Shown: positions 11,481 to 23,300 of the stretch, piece after piece
Position numbering within the stretch: the first letter of the stretch is position 1
Layout of the letters: each line of letters starts with the position of its first letter
Assembly: GCA_030544235.1 (NCBI GenBank)
Contig: CM060464.1
Span: 30,254,152-30,318,151, forward strand
Reading direction: 5' to 3'
DNA: 64,000 nt
Source of the DNA: Lepturacanthus savala
Taxonomy: Eukaryota; Chordata; Actinopteri; Scombriformes; Trichiuridae
Translations under genes and position numbers: made by a program
The notes under the pieces: generated by a model
What the model saw: only the letters and a program-made list of their open reading frames with translations
Database searches by the model: none
Told to the model about the DNA's origin: nothing

Positions 11481-11603
11481 AGCTGCTGGGAGTTATTTCT
11501 TCTTCATACAAGTACGTCTTTCATCTTCATACACCTTCAGTGCAGCGGAGTGGAAAGTGCATACACAATGAAAAGCTGCAATGAGCACACGCATGTGCAC
11601 ATG

Positions 11604-11606
<3 letters not shown>

Positions 11607-11677
<71 letters not shown>
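11607..11677. repeat. (CA)n microsatellite
   Basis: About 35 CA units. It generates open frames of alternating Thr/His and Cys/Val that are not genes. Confidence 0.95.
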
Positions 11678-11680
<3 letters not shown>

Positions 11681-14090
11681 CATTTATATGTTGTGCTTTA
11701 TTCTGCTGTGTCTCTGTTTCAGGAGACTGCAGCATTGCCCTCCTTGTTCACCTGCTGTGTGAATGTCAAGCAGCTCAGCAGCAAATCTGTTCCAAACACA
11801 TGAAAGTAGTGAGAAAATATGTTGTAACAGCATTTTATTATATTCCCCAAATACAAACCTAAACTCCTGCTCTGTGTGTTTGTGTTCTGCACCTGTCAGA
11901 CGCTGTTAGCAGCGAGGGCTGCTTTTACCCGTTGTGTTCTTCCCCAGCCGTCAGCAGGCAGCCCACTTTGTAACGTTAACGAGCATCTTAAAGATTTGTG
12001 ACAGCAAACCCCAGCCAGTCTGGTATTAACATCATTTCTGCAGATTTTTAGGCTGCACTTTAATTATATTATTATTATTAGGTACAAATAAAAAGCCAAA
12101 TGGAGAAAGTGAAACAAAGAACTCCCAGTTATTGATTCACACTGAAAGAGGTAAAAACACAAGATGACATATGTTAGCCAGGAGAGGAGCAAAATAATTG
12201 AACAACAGTTTCTGTGAGTGAGTTTCCAGGGGTTTTGGAAGCAGCATAAAAATCCAGAAGTTTGAATGGATTTCGGGTCTGTATGCTAAGCACATAAACA
12301 CATTTTGGGTGTCCTTGAGCCATACTTCTAGTGAATTGCACACGCCTTCCTTATAAAACATTTACAAAAGAGCAAAATGAATTCTGCATTTTTAACTTTA
12401 ACTTTGTTGATGTGACTCCCATGTTTATATCAGCTGACAGTCTGTTCCTTCTGCATGTCTGCCACCTGTTGGTGCAGCATGTTAGCAGTTCTTTACTAGA
12501 TGCACAAGATGAAATGTTGGGTGAAATATTTTTCTAATTCAATATGTTTAATAACTCAAAACTGAGACGAGTCAGATTTTGTGTTGATTGTGTAGTAAGT
12601 GACTCAAATTTTATTAAAAAAAAACTGTGTCTTAAAATAAATACTTCAGGGATTAAGAAAAATCCCCAAATGTTTTCATCCAATATATAGGTGCACTTTT
12701 TAAAAACCTTTCAGCTATTTTTTTGTTGTTATTTTTGTCCCAAAATCAACTAAATCAAGTCAAGATGTCTTCAAAACTTAAAAATAATCTATTAAATACC
12801 TTGTCTATGTAGCCTGTTAACATGAAGAGGTGTGCCATTTTCTTTTTTAGTGTTTTTCAGGTTTGGATATGGAGGTAGGTGTAGAAAAGGGTAATAAGTA
12901 AACCCCCCGGGACATTTTTTGAACCTGTTACCTGTCAGAATTTTAAAATAGACACTTCAAAGATTAAGATTCTGCTTGTTGACCCCTGTTTCCATCTAGA
13001 CTATATGACGTCACACCAGCCACTGTATTCTGTGTCATAGCAGCGTCACACTATGAGAATTTGGACTTCAATTTTTGACTAAATTTTGCCTCATTCTGTC
13101 TCCAACAATCCAAATCGTCAGTCTCCCAGTGTGATCTACGTGATGAGCACATTTTTTGTCACATTTCTTTCACACCATCATCTCAGACATCCCAACATTG
13201 CACAGTGTAAAAGGCTGTTAACGTTGTAACAGAAAGACTGAGCTGTCCTGCCAAGTCCATTCTGCTAAATGCTGAAAAATCGGACATGCTGGACCTTTAA
13301 TATCACTGCAGAAACGAAAGTAGTTACATTTTTCTTATCTGATTTCTGCAAGGTCATTTTAAATATATCGGAGAAGACAGGGCACCCAGTCTGCAGCTGA
13401 ATTATTATTGATGTATAATTCATACGTTCTTAACTTCAATGTACATGATGTTCCGTGAATACGTGCTACATGTGCATCATATTGCAGAACATGAAATACA
13501 AACAAAATGGAACCAGCTCATTAAAACGCTGCTTCATCATTAGCCATTAGTGATCAGAGCAGGTGTATAATGGATGATCTGGTTGGGTTTTTATCTCTTT
13601 GTCTATCTTCAGAGAGTTGCCTCTTGAAAAATAAAACACCACAAGTTTTCTGCTGTTGTTGTTGTTTGTTTCGTTTATATATTTTTTAGGCCTTACTGGC
13701 TCCAACACTCTTTCATCTGAGTCAGTATCTGCAGCCCAGGCAGCAGTGGAAGGGAGTGTTTTGCTGTGACTTGATCCTCCCAGGGAGCGCAAAGACTTCT
13801 GAAGGGTTTCTCTAGTGAATATTAGTGATCTGAACATGGTGAACATGACAGCCTGATCTGCATTCCAGAACAGAACAGAACATAAGTTCTCCTATAATTC
13901 TCATTAATGAACACAAATATAAACACGATTAGGTTTTTGCCTCCATTTTTCATGAGTTGAAATAAGGAACGACTTGTTCTATGCACACTCACAGTCTATG
14001 TTCTATTTTTATGGGACAATGACAAACAACATTTGGCAAGATGAGAAAGCCAAAAAATGTTTAAAATACATTCAGAACAAAGAAGCAACC

Positions 14091-14160
14091 TTTTAAGAGT
14101 TAAACTATCTGCTAACAAGTTGTTAGGGTTACATCACATGACAGTTTTGTCACTCACCCT
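14091..14160 (+). repeat. dispersed repeat R1, copy 2
   Basis: It aligns with 1667-1735: 'ttttaagagttaaactatct', then 'gttagggttaca' and 'gttttgtc-ct-accct'. Confidence 0.55.
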
Positions 14161-14723
14161 AATTTATCTCAAATGTTATTCACAAATTGCTGCACAGGTG
14201 TGTCCTGGGCTGTAGTCGCTGGTGCTGAATTGTACTGAATGTTCCTTTCACTTACGAAATCTGTCTCTAACATTAATTCCAACAATCTGACAGGACATCT
14301 AAAATCACACAGGCATCGAGGACCAACATTCAACTCTTGAATGATCAATTATCTATTCTATGTGAAGGTTATGTTCCGCATTGTGTGATGCAAATGATTG
14401 ATTGTTTGCCCCCTCACCCCTAATAATTCCAAATAATTAAAAAAAAAAAAAACAAACAAAAAAAACAACATGGTTATTTTTGAAATTGTGTGCACAGTTT
14501 TGGCCTTTGATCCACAGTTGTGGGCTCCTGAGTTGTGTGTAAGCAGAGTCCAGGGTGACCTTTTTTGAAAAGTCCAGTTTCAGCAGTCATTTGTGGATTA
14601 GAAAACCACGATTTCTTCTTCTTCTTTGGTGTTTTAAGGCAATCGGCATAGAGAAAGTTGCATTGCTGCCATCTGGAGGACTAGTACATTATTGTACTAT
14701 ATACTACTATATAATCCAGAAGA

Positions 14724-15044
14724 CAGTGACACGGTGGAACAGGGGTTAGCACTGTTGTCTCACAGCAAGAAGGTCACAGGTTCAAGACCTCCTTGGTCCT
14801 GCATCTGGGACCTTTCTGTGTGGAGTTTGCATGTTCTCCCTGTGTGTGTGGGGGTTTTCTCCAGGTTCTCCAGCTTCTGTCTGAAAACATGCTGATGTTA
14901 ATTGGAGACACTAAATTGCCCATGTGCGTGAGTTAATGGTGTGAGTGCCCCGCAATTGGCTGGCAACCATCTCGCCTCTTGCCTGTAATACGCTGGGATT
15001 GGCTCCTCATGAGGGATAAGCAGGTATAGAAGATGAATGAATGA
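14724..15044 (+). mobile_element. tRNA-headed SINE, copy A
   Basis: The head is 'gacacggtgg', with an A-box-like stretch and a B-box match 'ggttcaagacct'. The middle is 'gtgtggagtttgcatgttct' and the 3' tail is a short (GAAT)n. A 13-bp target duplication flanks it, 14711-14723 and 15045-15057 (ataatcYagaaga), with one mismatch. It is more diverged than copies B and F, so it is older. Confidence 0.85.
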
Positions 15045-15057
15045 ATAATCTAGAAGA

Positions 15058-16051
15058 AATATCATCTTCTCCTTCAACTTGACCTTTCTAAAATGCTTTT
15101 CAGAGATTCCTTTTCCAATCCAATCTCTTGCAACTGTCTGATCAACTCTAGGCATCATTTTCTCAGAAAAAGTAAAACGTGTAACACAATTTCTTGTTGA
15201 CATCATTTGACGTCACTGTGTGACAATAAACAAGAAGATGTATCCATGGAGACATGTGGAGTGCTCTAGCTTTGTGATTGGTTAAAATGTCCTTCCTGTC
15301 AGGAGCGCTATCGCCACCTACTGCTTCAGTGTGTGCATGATACTGTTTGAGGCATATTTTTTTATCACATCGGTGGTGTGGACAGGATTTTTTTTTTTTT
15401 TTTAAGGAGGGGGCCATAAAAGCTCAGTTTTAAAAATACCCACGTTGGTGTGCACTAGACCTAAGATGGTGAACACTGTGACCAGCCCAGGCCATGCCTG
15501 TGCAGTAATCCTGCTGTTTAATCAGCATCTTGATGGCCTCAGCTGTCAGGTAGATGGATTATTTTGTAAAATCAGTGCTCACTAACACAAACTTCAACAA
15601 ATTCATGAAACAAATTTGCATGTTAAAACACTATAAATCTTTGTGGCCTTTTAACGGCTCACGCTGACCACAGCTGCATCATGTCTGCTGAACGTACTTT
15701 GTCTGCTGTGTTTAAGGCCAGAGCTGCCAGCAGATGAGTGTGTGTGTGCCAAGCGTCTCCACAGGGAGCATTAGCCAGCTTCAGTGGGCACTGGAGTGTG
15801 AACTGGAGAGCTGGTTTGGGGCTTTTAGAGTGGCACTTAGTGAACAAACGCTGCCTCTGTGTTTGTGTGAAGGCGCATCAAGGCACGCTGTGTGCATGGG
15901 ACGATGACTCTTTTTGTGTGTATCAAGTGTAAAAGTAAAAAGCAGACATATGCACGCATGAATATCTTATGGTTGTGTATATATATTTATATATTTGTGC
16001 ACAGTGGACATTTCCTGCCATGGATTTTTTTTTCACATCTTCACATCCAGT
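15058..16051. other. non-coding stretch
   Basis: No supported gene. A T-run of 17 at about 15388-15404 and short TG tracts are the only notable features. Confidence 0.4.
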
Positions 16052-16218
16052 TCATCCCCATTAATGTGTATTTCTCCAGTTTTAACAGCAGCATGAACAT
16101 GTGTGCAAGTGAGTGTGTTCATTAATGCTTGTGTCAGCTATAACCTTTCTTTCTGTCAGCAGCGGTTTGATGCAGAAGAATGTCTGCAGGCATCTGATAG
16201 CCTCTGAATGACTGCATG
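16052..16218. repeat. tandem duplication, block X, copy 1
   Basis: It aligns along its length with 17910-18075. Shared landmarks are 'ccccattaatg', 'gcttgtgtcagctataac', 'ggtttgatg-agaagaatgt' and 'gcctctgaatgactgcatg'. Confidence 0.85.
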
Positions 16219-17124
16219 GATGACTGTGTCTTCATAAATTATCAGTAAGGAAGAACACGGGTTTCATGGGTGGGCGCTCTTTACATAGTCATAGATCAAA
16301 CTGTTGTTTCTCTTTTTTTTTAGCAGTGTAAAATTATGACTTTCAACTTTGGCCAAGTCAAAGGTTCTTTTCTTTGATGAGTAGGAGAAATAGAGTTTGC
16401 ACATCCAGAAGCTAAATTTGAAAGACGAAAAATTGAAAAGATATTGAGGATCTAATTTCAAATGGGCAAATTGTAATAGTTCTTTCATGTCAGCTCGTAA
16501 TGAACATGTTTCATACTGTTCGGAGACACACAAAGTCTAATAATAATGTTTATTATGAGAATATCCGTAATGACGTTGACAGTGGAAACAGCTGATCAGC
16601 TACCTGATAGAAGCTATTCGATAACCTCAAACAAGAAGAAACATTTTTAGCAAAATATCTAAAATTGTGCTGTTTTCATCAACATTTTGTAAAGTGATAC
16701 TCCAATATGCATCACAGTACTTAGATGGAAATGTGATGACTGTCAATTCTGATAAATGTAACCATGGCAACCTGAACCATCCTCACCTCTACCACCACTG
16801 CAATATTCATTAAAAAAATACATTACACTTTGCAATTGAAACCTTAAACTTACTCCTGAATTGAAGTTGAATTATTGACGTTACTCCAGAGCTGCCTTGG
16901 CCTCAGTTGTCTAACATTCACATAATATTCCCATTCATGTATTTATTGTATTTTAATTTATAATTTCTTTGAGTTTGCAAGTTAACTTTTTAAATTACTT
17001 ATGAATACATGCTGATATTTATAATTTATTTTAATATAATGAATTTTGAAGAGCCTGTTCGTACAAGGGGCACCCTGTGCCGTCGGCTGTGTTTCTCAGT
17101 GCATGTAAGGATATGCCTGTGTGG
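16219..17124. other. insert separating block X from block Y in the first duplication unit
   Basis: In the second unit, blocks X and Y are separated only by a TG array. Here about 1.35 kb intervenes: this unassigned AT-rich sequence, then the hAT/piggyBac piece at 17125-17566. No gene is visible. Confidence 0.45.
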
Positions 17125-17564
17125 AGCTGCTGTGAGGAGCTTTGTTTACTCTGCAAACACAGAGACTGAGATTCTGATGGAACAGCTAACACATCTAAGA
17201 CAGGGGTTCCCAACCTGAGGGTGTGGACCCTCACTTTATTAAGTCATATATTTTAAAAAAAAAACTAAAAAAAACAAGCTCATTTATTTTTTTGCTTTAT
17301 TTAACCCTCTATTGCATAGTGTTGCCATATGGCAACAATTACTTTATCTTCATTTCTCTGCAATGCTGTGATAAAATATATGTTTTTGCAGTTGGGTGGG
17401 AAAAGGGGGCTTTTATTTTGAAGGACATACAATTTATGAGGTCACATGACCAGGATGTCCTGTTTGCTCATGGACAGTTGACATGTGAGCATCACTGCAT
17501 CACACTGTCTCACAACCGAAGGATGTCTTTGATTCAGAATTTTGAAACGTTTTTACCAAATAAA

Positions 17565-17566
<2 letters not shown>
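17125..17566 (-). mobile_element. inverted partial copy of the 9.8-10.16 kb hAT/piggyBac block
   Basis: Read on the minus strand this aligns with 9778-10155. It has about 75 bp of shared outer flank (17125-17200), a hAT-like end CAGGGGTTCCCAACC at 17201, then TTAA 17301-17304 and piggyBac MITE sequence from CCCTCTATTGCATAG. Unlike the 9.99-kb copy, the TTAA at the MITE end is intact. The far end of the MITE is missing and runs into a TG array. Confidence 0.75.
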
Positions 17567-17614
<48 letters not shown>

Positions 17615-17622
17615 GTGTGTGT
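17567..17622. repeat. (TG)n microsatellite
   Basis: GT array with one CG interruption, directly before block Y copy 1. Confidence 0.95.
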
Positions 17623-17625
17623 TTA

Positions 17626-17815
17626 TGGCTGAGCATTAGCAGTGTACCAGGGGACAAATCTTGTGCTATAAATATCTTGCCCTGTAGCTAATGATGAGCT
17701 AAAAATAGACACACAGCTCACGCTGCTACTCAGAGGACAACAGAGAAACTTCAGGAAACACAATTTGTATATTTTTTTTTTTTGCAGTCATGACCTGGAG
17801 CTTCCAGTGTCTTTT
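17626..17815. repeat. tandem duplication, block Y, copy 1
   Basis: It aligns with 18217-18390. Shared landmarks are 'cttgtgctataaatatcttg', 'gatg-tgagctaaaaataga', 'agctcacgctgct' and 'cagaggacaacag'. The last 50 bp is weaker. Confidence 0.85.
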
Positions 17816-17909
17816 GAAAAATGATTCACCAACGATGGAATGGGGAGGAAATGCAAATGTGAAAGGTGGGTGATGAAGCAAATAACAAGAGCCTAAGAAG
17901 AATTAAAAT

Positions 17910-18075
17910 ATGTCCCCATTAATGCAAGTTTCTCAGTTTTAACAGTGGAATGAACATGTAAGTTTGCCACACTCATTAGTGCTTGTGTCAGCTATAACAC
18001 ATTTTTTTCTGTTAGCAGTGGTTTGATGTAGAAGAATGTCTTTCAGGCATCTGATAGCCTCTGAATGACTGCATG
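17910..18075. repeat. tandem duplication, block X, copy 2
   Basis: Partner of 16052-16218. Here the order X, TG array, Y is compact and appears to be the undisturbed arrangement. Confidence 0.85.
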
Positions 18076-18095
18076 CACTTCCAATGTGCATGGGA

Positions 18096-18120
18096 GTGTG
18101 TGTGTGTGTGTTTGTATGTG

Positions 18121-18199
<79 letters not shown>

Positions 18200-18216
18200 T
18201 TGTATATGTGTGTGTG
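18096..18216. repeat. (TG)n microsatellite
   Basis: A pure run at about 18126-18195 with imperfect shoulders, between blocks X and Y of the second unit. Confidence 0.95.
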
Positions 18217-18390
18217 GGTCTGAGCCTCAGCAGTGTAACAGTGAACAGATCTTGTGCTATAAATATCTTGCCCTCTAACTGATGCTGAGCTAAAAATAGA
18301 CACAGAGCTCACGCTGCTGCCCAGAGGACAACAGAGGAACTGCAACCAGGTTCTGCACGATCCTGACTGAGCGCTTCCAGCATCAGTCTT
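18217..18390. repeat. tandem duplication, block Y, copy 2
   Basis: Partner of 17626-17815; the strong identity covers 18217-18343. Confidence 0.85.
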
Positions 18391-18437
18391 CTCTGATGTG
18401 GGAGATGTAGGCAGGTAGGGCAGCAAATAACAAGTTG

Positions 18438-19773
18438 GCTGATATCAGGTGAAATGGGCCGTCAGGTAAAACGGACTATTTAAGGTTTGTAAATTAGAGC
18501 CGATGACTACAAATGAGGGCGACACGGTGGCGCAGGGGTTAGCGCTGTTGCCTCACAGCAAGAAGGTCGCAGGTTCAAGACCTCCTTGGTCCGGGGTCTG
18601 GGACCTTTCTGTGTGGAGTTTGCATGTTCTCCCCGTGTCTGCGTGGGTTTTCACCGGGTACTCCGGCTTCCTCCCACAGTCCAAAAACATGCTGAGGTTA
18701 ATTGGCAACTCTAAATTCCCCATAGGTGTGAATGTGTGAGTGAATGGTGTGTGTGCCCCACGATTGGCTGGCGACCATCTGGGGTGTATCCCTGCCTCTC
18801 GCCGTAACATGCTGGGATAGGCTCCAGCAGACCCCTGCGACCCTAATGAGGAATAAGCAGGTATAGAAAATGACTGACTGACTGACTACAAATGATTTCG
18901 AAATATTGATATAACTGTGCTTGACAAGAAACAGGTGATTTGATTAGTTTATGTTTTCTATGGTGGTGAGACAATACTTTAAATCTAGACTGAACCAGAA
19001 ATGTGTATGGCATGACAAATATAACTAAACTATTATAAGGATGCATGCACATAAAAAAAAACTATGCATGATATCTGTCATTCAGACAAATATCATGCAT
19101 AGGCATCCATCAGAAATAATATTGTTCATTTGATATATTAACATAGGTTTTGGAAAAGTGGGCCACATGGTTGCAGTTAAAATGGGCCTAAGCCTCTGTG
19201 ACACCCACAAACACGTGTATATTTAGTTCAACTAAAACATTATGTTTTGTATGTATGTATGTTATGACAGTGTGTTTGCCAAATGAAATTAGTGCAACTC
19301 AAAGTAGTCATTTTACTGTGTTTATGTAACTTAGCTTGTTACATATGACAGGGTGCTAGCTTTTGTGTAGCGTTAGCTTAGCTTGTATACATAGGTGTGT
19401 TATTATGTGTGTGTATAACACATAACTGATCTGTTCTTGTTTTAATAGCAGCAATATGAGTTTGTTTTTTAAAAGTTATGTGGTCCTAAGCAATTGTGTT
19501 TTAACATATATAATATAACAAAAAACATAACAAAAATGATGATGAATTAATTTGGAATTTGACTTTCCCTTTGTCATTTGACTGGCTCATTTTACCTACC
19601 TTATGCAAAAAAAACATGGTACAGCAGATGTTTCAAGATTTGTATATAATAATTAATAATAATTAATTATTAAATAATTAATAATTATATTTTATCACAT
19701 AATTCCAACACAAAATGATCAGGAACACAAGTGATTTACAAATAAGTGGCCCAATTTACCCAAAGTCACCCTA
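18438..19773. mobile_element. unclassified TIR element, copy 1 (carries SINE B)
   Basis: The left end 'ctgatatcaggtgaaatggg' and the right end (complement 'tagggtgactttgggtaaat') share a pattern like TAGGGTGATATCAGGTNAATTGGGCC. An inverted relative lies at 53131-54199, with shared landmarks 'gtggtgagacaatact', 'tctagactgaaccagaaatg', 'gtgggccacatggtt' and 'gcagcaatatgagtttgttt'. No transposase frame is visible. Superfamily unknown. Confidence 0.65.
18517..18883 (+). mobile_element. tRNA-headed SINE, copy B (young, full length)
   Basis: A perfect 12-bp target duplication GACTACAAATGA flanks it (18505-18516 and 18884-18895). The head carries an A box (TGGCGCAGGGGT, 18528-18539) and a B box (GGTTCAAGACCT, 18572-18583), as in a pol III promoter of tRNA origin. 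A conserved body and a (TGAC)n tail follow. The intact duplication indicates a recent insertion into the surrounding TIR element. Full length is about 365 bp. Confidence 0.9.
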
Positions 19774-20355
19774 AATTAGTGAAAAATTCATAAAAAAAAT
19801 GCACCTTACCATAAAACAGTAGTAATTTAGTGATGAATTAACTGGGGTTTGACTATCCCAAGTCCTTAGAATCAATTTTTTACTCTAACAGCATTAATCT
19901 AAAGTTTTCTGAAGTTGGTTAACATTTGGTCCTCAAGCAATACAACACAGATGATTCTACTAATTAAGCCATAGTTATTTAGACATATATGTATGTGTGT
20001 AAAAAAATAACACATGTAAGACAATCCCATCATCTGTGTTTAAGGAGTGTTTGAACTTTCTATTCCACCAGCGTGTTGTGTCTTCTTTCTGGTTGGGAAG
20101 TAGCGTATATGTGTGAGTATGTGTGTGCAACAACGGTCAACCAAACCGTTCATGTTGCTAATGGCAGCCTCAGGGTAAAATAGAGCCATCTGCGCCTCTG
20201 CCACGGTCTCTGCCTCATTTACAGCTGTTCCTAAACATCATGATTTATTGTCAAAGAGGAGGAAAGGCAACACACACACACAGACACACACAGACATGTG
20301 CACACACACTCTGACTGACGCTCACCTCACTTGTGAGGCTTGTGAGAGAGGTGTA

Positions 20356-20389
<34 letters not shown>

Positions 20390-23300
20390 ACTTGGGGTGA
20401 CAGCTGATGTCTGAAATTAGGAGCAGCAAAGTCAAACCCCCCTGAGGAGATGGAGATGCTGGGCTGAGCTGACATGACTCACACACTAACACACACATAA
20501 CGTACAATATTAATATCCTCCCTACATCCGCATCACTAAGAGTGAACAGATACTCTGTGCAGAATTTCGTAATTAGTTTACTGTATCATCAGTATAGATG
20601 AATGTGGTTTGCAGGCAGAAATAATCCAATCACCAACACTGTGGTGTGAACCTGCATATGACTGTAAATTATGTAAAAGGATAAGAGTGTTTGGATGTTT
20701 TTTTTTTTGTTTGTTTTTTTAAGAAATTCAAGTTCAAGTGATCCCTTTAAAACAGTCATATATTAAAATATACTCCTTGTAAATTGAATATTTTTAAATA
20801 CAGGTTTTAATCTACCAAATTTAATGTTTCAGATAAATTTAGTCCCAGCATCGCTTAACTGTGCCTTGAGCTGTTCTGTTATCAGCTGCATTAACAAGAA
20901 ACTGACACTTTGGAAAACGGGGGAAGTGTAAAATATTAGTTTCTGGCTTCCAGCCGTCACAGATCTGTCTCTCAGCAGACGTTTTAACCTGCTGTCTGGC
21001 AGGAAATGTGCAGGTGTAACTAAGAACATTAATGATGACTCATTGCTCAGCAAGCACAATACTTGACACGCAAACATAATGGGAACATTAATGCTATTAC
21101 TTACACCTGTGATTGACAAGTCTGAGTTCAGGCTGTAAAAACAGATATAGTGTAATCAACAGCACAGACGGATTCATAAAAAATTCAGACGCAAGTTTGT
21201 CATCCTACAAGGTTATGTAACTAACCAATCACAATGTTTTCTGCAACAACCAGTAAAAGAAGTGGAAGTAGATGAGCAGGATGCCGTGTGGGTTCCTCTG
21301 GTTTTGATCAGGTTGACAAACACCTTTGACCTTTTTCAGTGCAGACAGATGAATATTTGTGTCAGATGTCAGATAGAGACAGATGACTGCAGAGTTGCAC
21401 CATTTAGGATGAATATTGTCACAAATTGTGAGAAATTAATCTTTTCCATCTTAAAACATACCGGGGTTCTTGATGTAGTCATTCCTACTTCTTTCAATTT
21501 GTTACTCTTTTGAAGCTTCAGATAAAATGACCACTGGTCATTTAGGTGCCTGAGGATGTTTTAAGACAGTCTTGAAAATTGTGAATGTGTCTTTAATTTC
21601 ACCTTTCTACCACTGATATTTTTGTGAAAATCACAGGTAAATATCAATAACGATGCCTGAATCTCATTTAGAATCCTAAAAGTCCTAAGGCCCAACACAT
21701 GTTGTCTATACTGTTGCATGTCACTAAAATGGAAACCATTATTTCATCTTTTAATGTTTATCAAATAAATGTTGTGAAAGTTGCTATATACTTTGAGGTT
21801 GTGTTTAGTCTAGAGTTGCTTCACTAATGTGTAAATATATATTTAATTTTCAAAGTATTGTTTTCTTCTCGACATCTCAGCTCTACTTATAGTTTTGTGG
21901 TTGTGTCATCAACACATTCCCTCTAATAACATGTGAGTCAAAACAGGTGAGTGGCTTTAACCTCTAATGTATTTCTGTATGTGTACATGTGTCTGTGTGC
22001 ATGTATGTTTGTGTGTGTGTGCTTGGAGAGAACACTCAGGGACAAACACACAGACAGACACAAATATACTTTAAACAGAAACACATGATGATCTTTCTAT
22101 ATTCATCTTCTGCTCTCTCACCATCTCTGACATGTGGCAGAGAGACGCCATCACACTTGTAACATGTGTTTTCAGTCCCTTAATAGAATAATGCATCTGT
22201 GCGTGTGTGTCTGTGTGTGTGTGTGTGTGTGTAATAAATGGCTTACTAACAATTCGTAATGATTCTAGGTGGGACATTAATGCGTTAATTATGATTAAAT
22301 AATTACAAATAAAATAATAGGGTAAAAATAACACATTTTATTGCAATTTGCATGCAAACTTTGAAAAATAGAGTTTACATATCACAGAAGCAGCAACCCT
22401 ATAATACCATTTCAATCCAAAACATGTCACAGCGAACACTGAAACTCTGGAGCTGTGGGTGGTTCTGGTTCTGGTCTGAGTACAAACACGCAGCCCAAAC
22501 CTACCCAGGCCCAAATGACCAGCTTCATCAGGAAGAAAATGAGTAAGTCAGTTTTAATCAAATCCCACCCCTAGTAATAATTAAATACAAATTCTAGTAT
22601 TTTTATTAATATTTTGACAATTTTTGTAGTGATTTCTTTTTAAAGTTACACCAAATGAATTGTTTTAGTCATGACTGCGGATCCCATCTTTGACACTGGG
22701 TAGAAGTGGAAGTATACAATTTTTTACAAAGACCCAGGTGTGTTAGCATTGAAAACTTTCTGATATCGATCCACACGTCACTCCCTTGAGTCACCTTCAA
22801 GGTTCAGATGAGTATAAAACTTTCCTGGTTGAATCACAAGTTCAAAATATGACCGAATGTGTTGGAAAATAGAATTTTCTTCTTACAATTTTTATTTTTT
22901 AGGGCATTTGATGTTTTTCATTATAGTGACAGTGGCAGTAATAGTGAGGGGAGGTGGGGGTGCTGCTGGACTGAACTGCGGACATTGTGGTTATGTGGTA
23001 TGGATAGGCTGCTGGGTGTGAAACATGTGGGTCACTATTTGATGTTTTAAATTACTATTCACATCATAGTGTTAATGGTGGTGCATGCTAATGTCCAAGT
23101 TCCATAGACCCCTGAGTTGTAATTAGATCTGTGTTCTTGGGTCACTCTCAAATTCTGGTTCAGCCGTGACTTTGAAAGAACAGAGGACATCAACTCACAA
23201 AGACATTGTTATATTTTATGACTGTTAATATAAAGTGTAGTACATAAAATGACAACACATTCATGATCCACACTGTTTCTGATAAACTCTAAAATACACA

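Larger units (their letters stand above)
10156..14090. other. non-coding stretch with microsatellites
   Basis: No supported gene. It contains a (GT)n then (TA)n pair at 10831-10846 and 10882-10939, a (CA)n array at 11607-11677 and a fish repeat tail at 11341-11480. The rest is unremarkable AT-rich DNA. Confidence 0.5.

Noticed and set aside
18043..18426. 127-codon minus-strand frame
   Set aside because: Driven by the TG/CA array; the remainder lies in the duplicated non-coding block.
18528..18583. Functional tRNA gene suggested by A and B boxes
   Set aside because: The boxes belong to the SINE head; no cloverleaf with acceptor stem is evident and the same head occurs in other copies of the SINE.
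20251..20475. Possible first coding exon on the minus strand (MSAQPSISISS...)
   Set aside because: Short, no recognised domain, and it runs directly into a TG array without a good donor.
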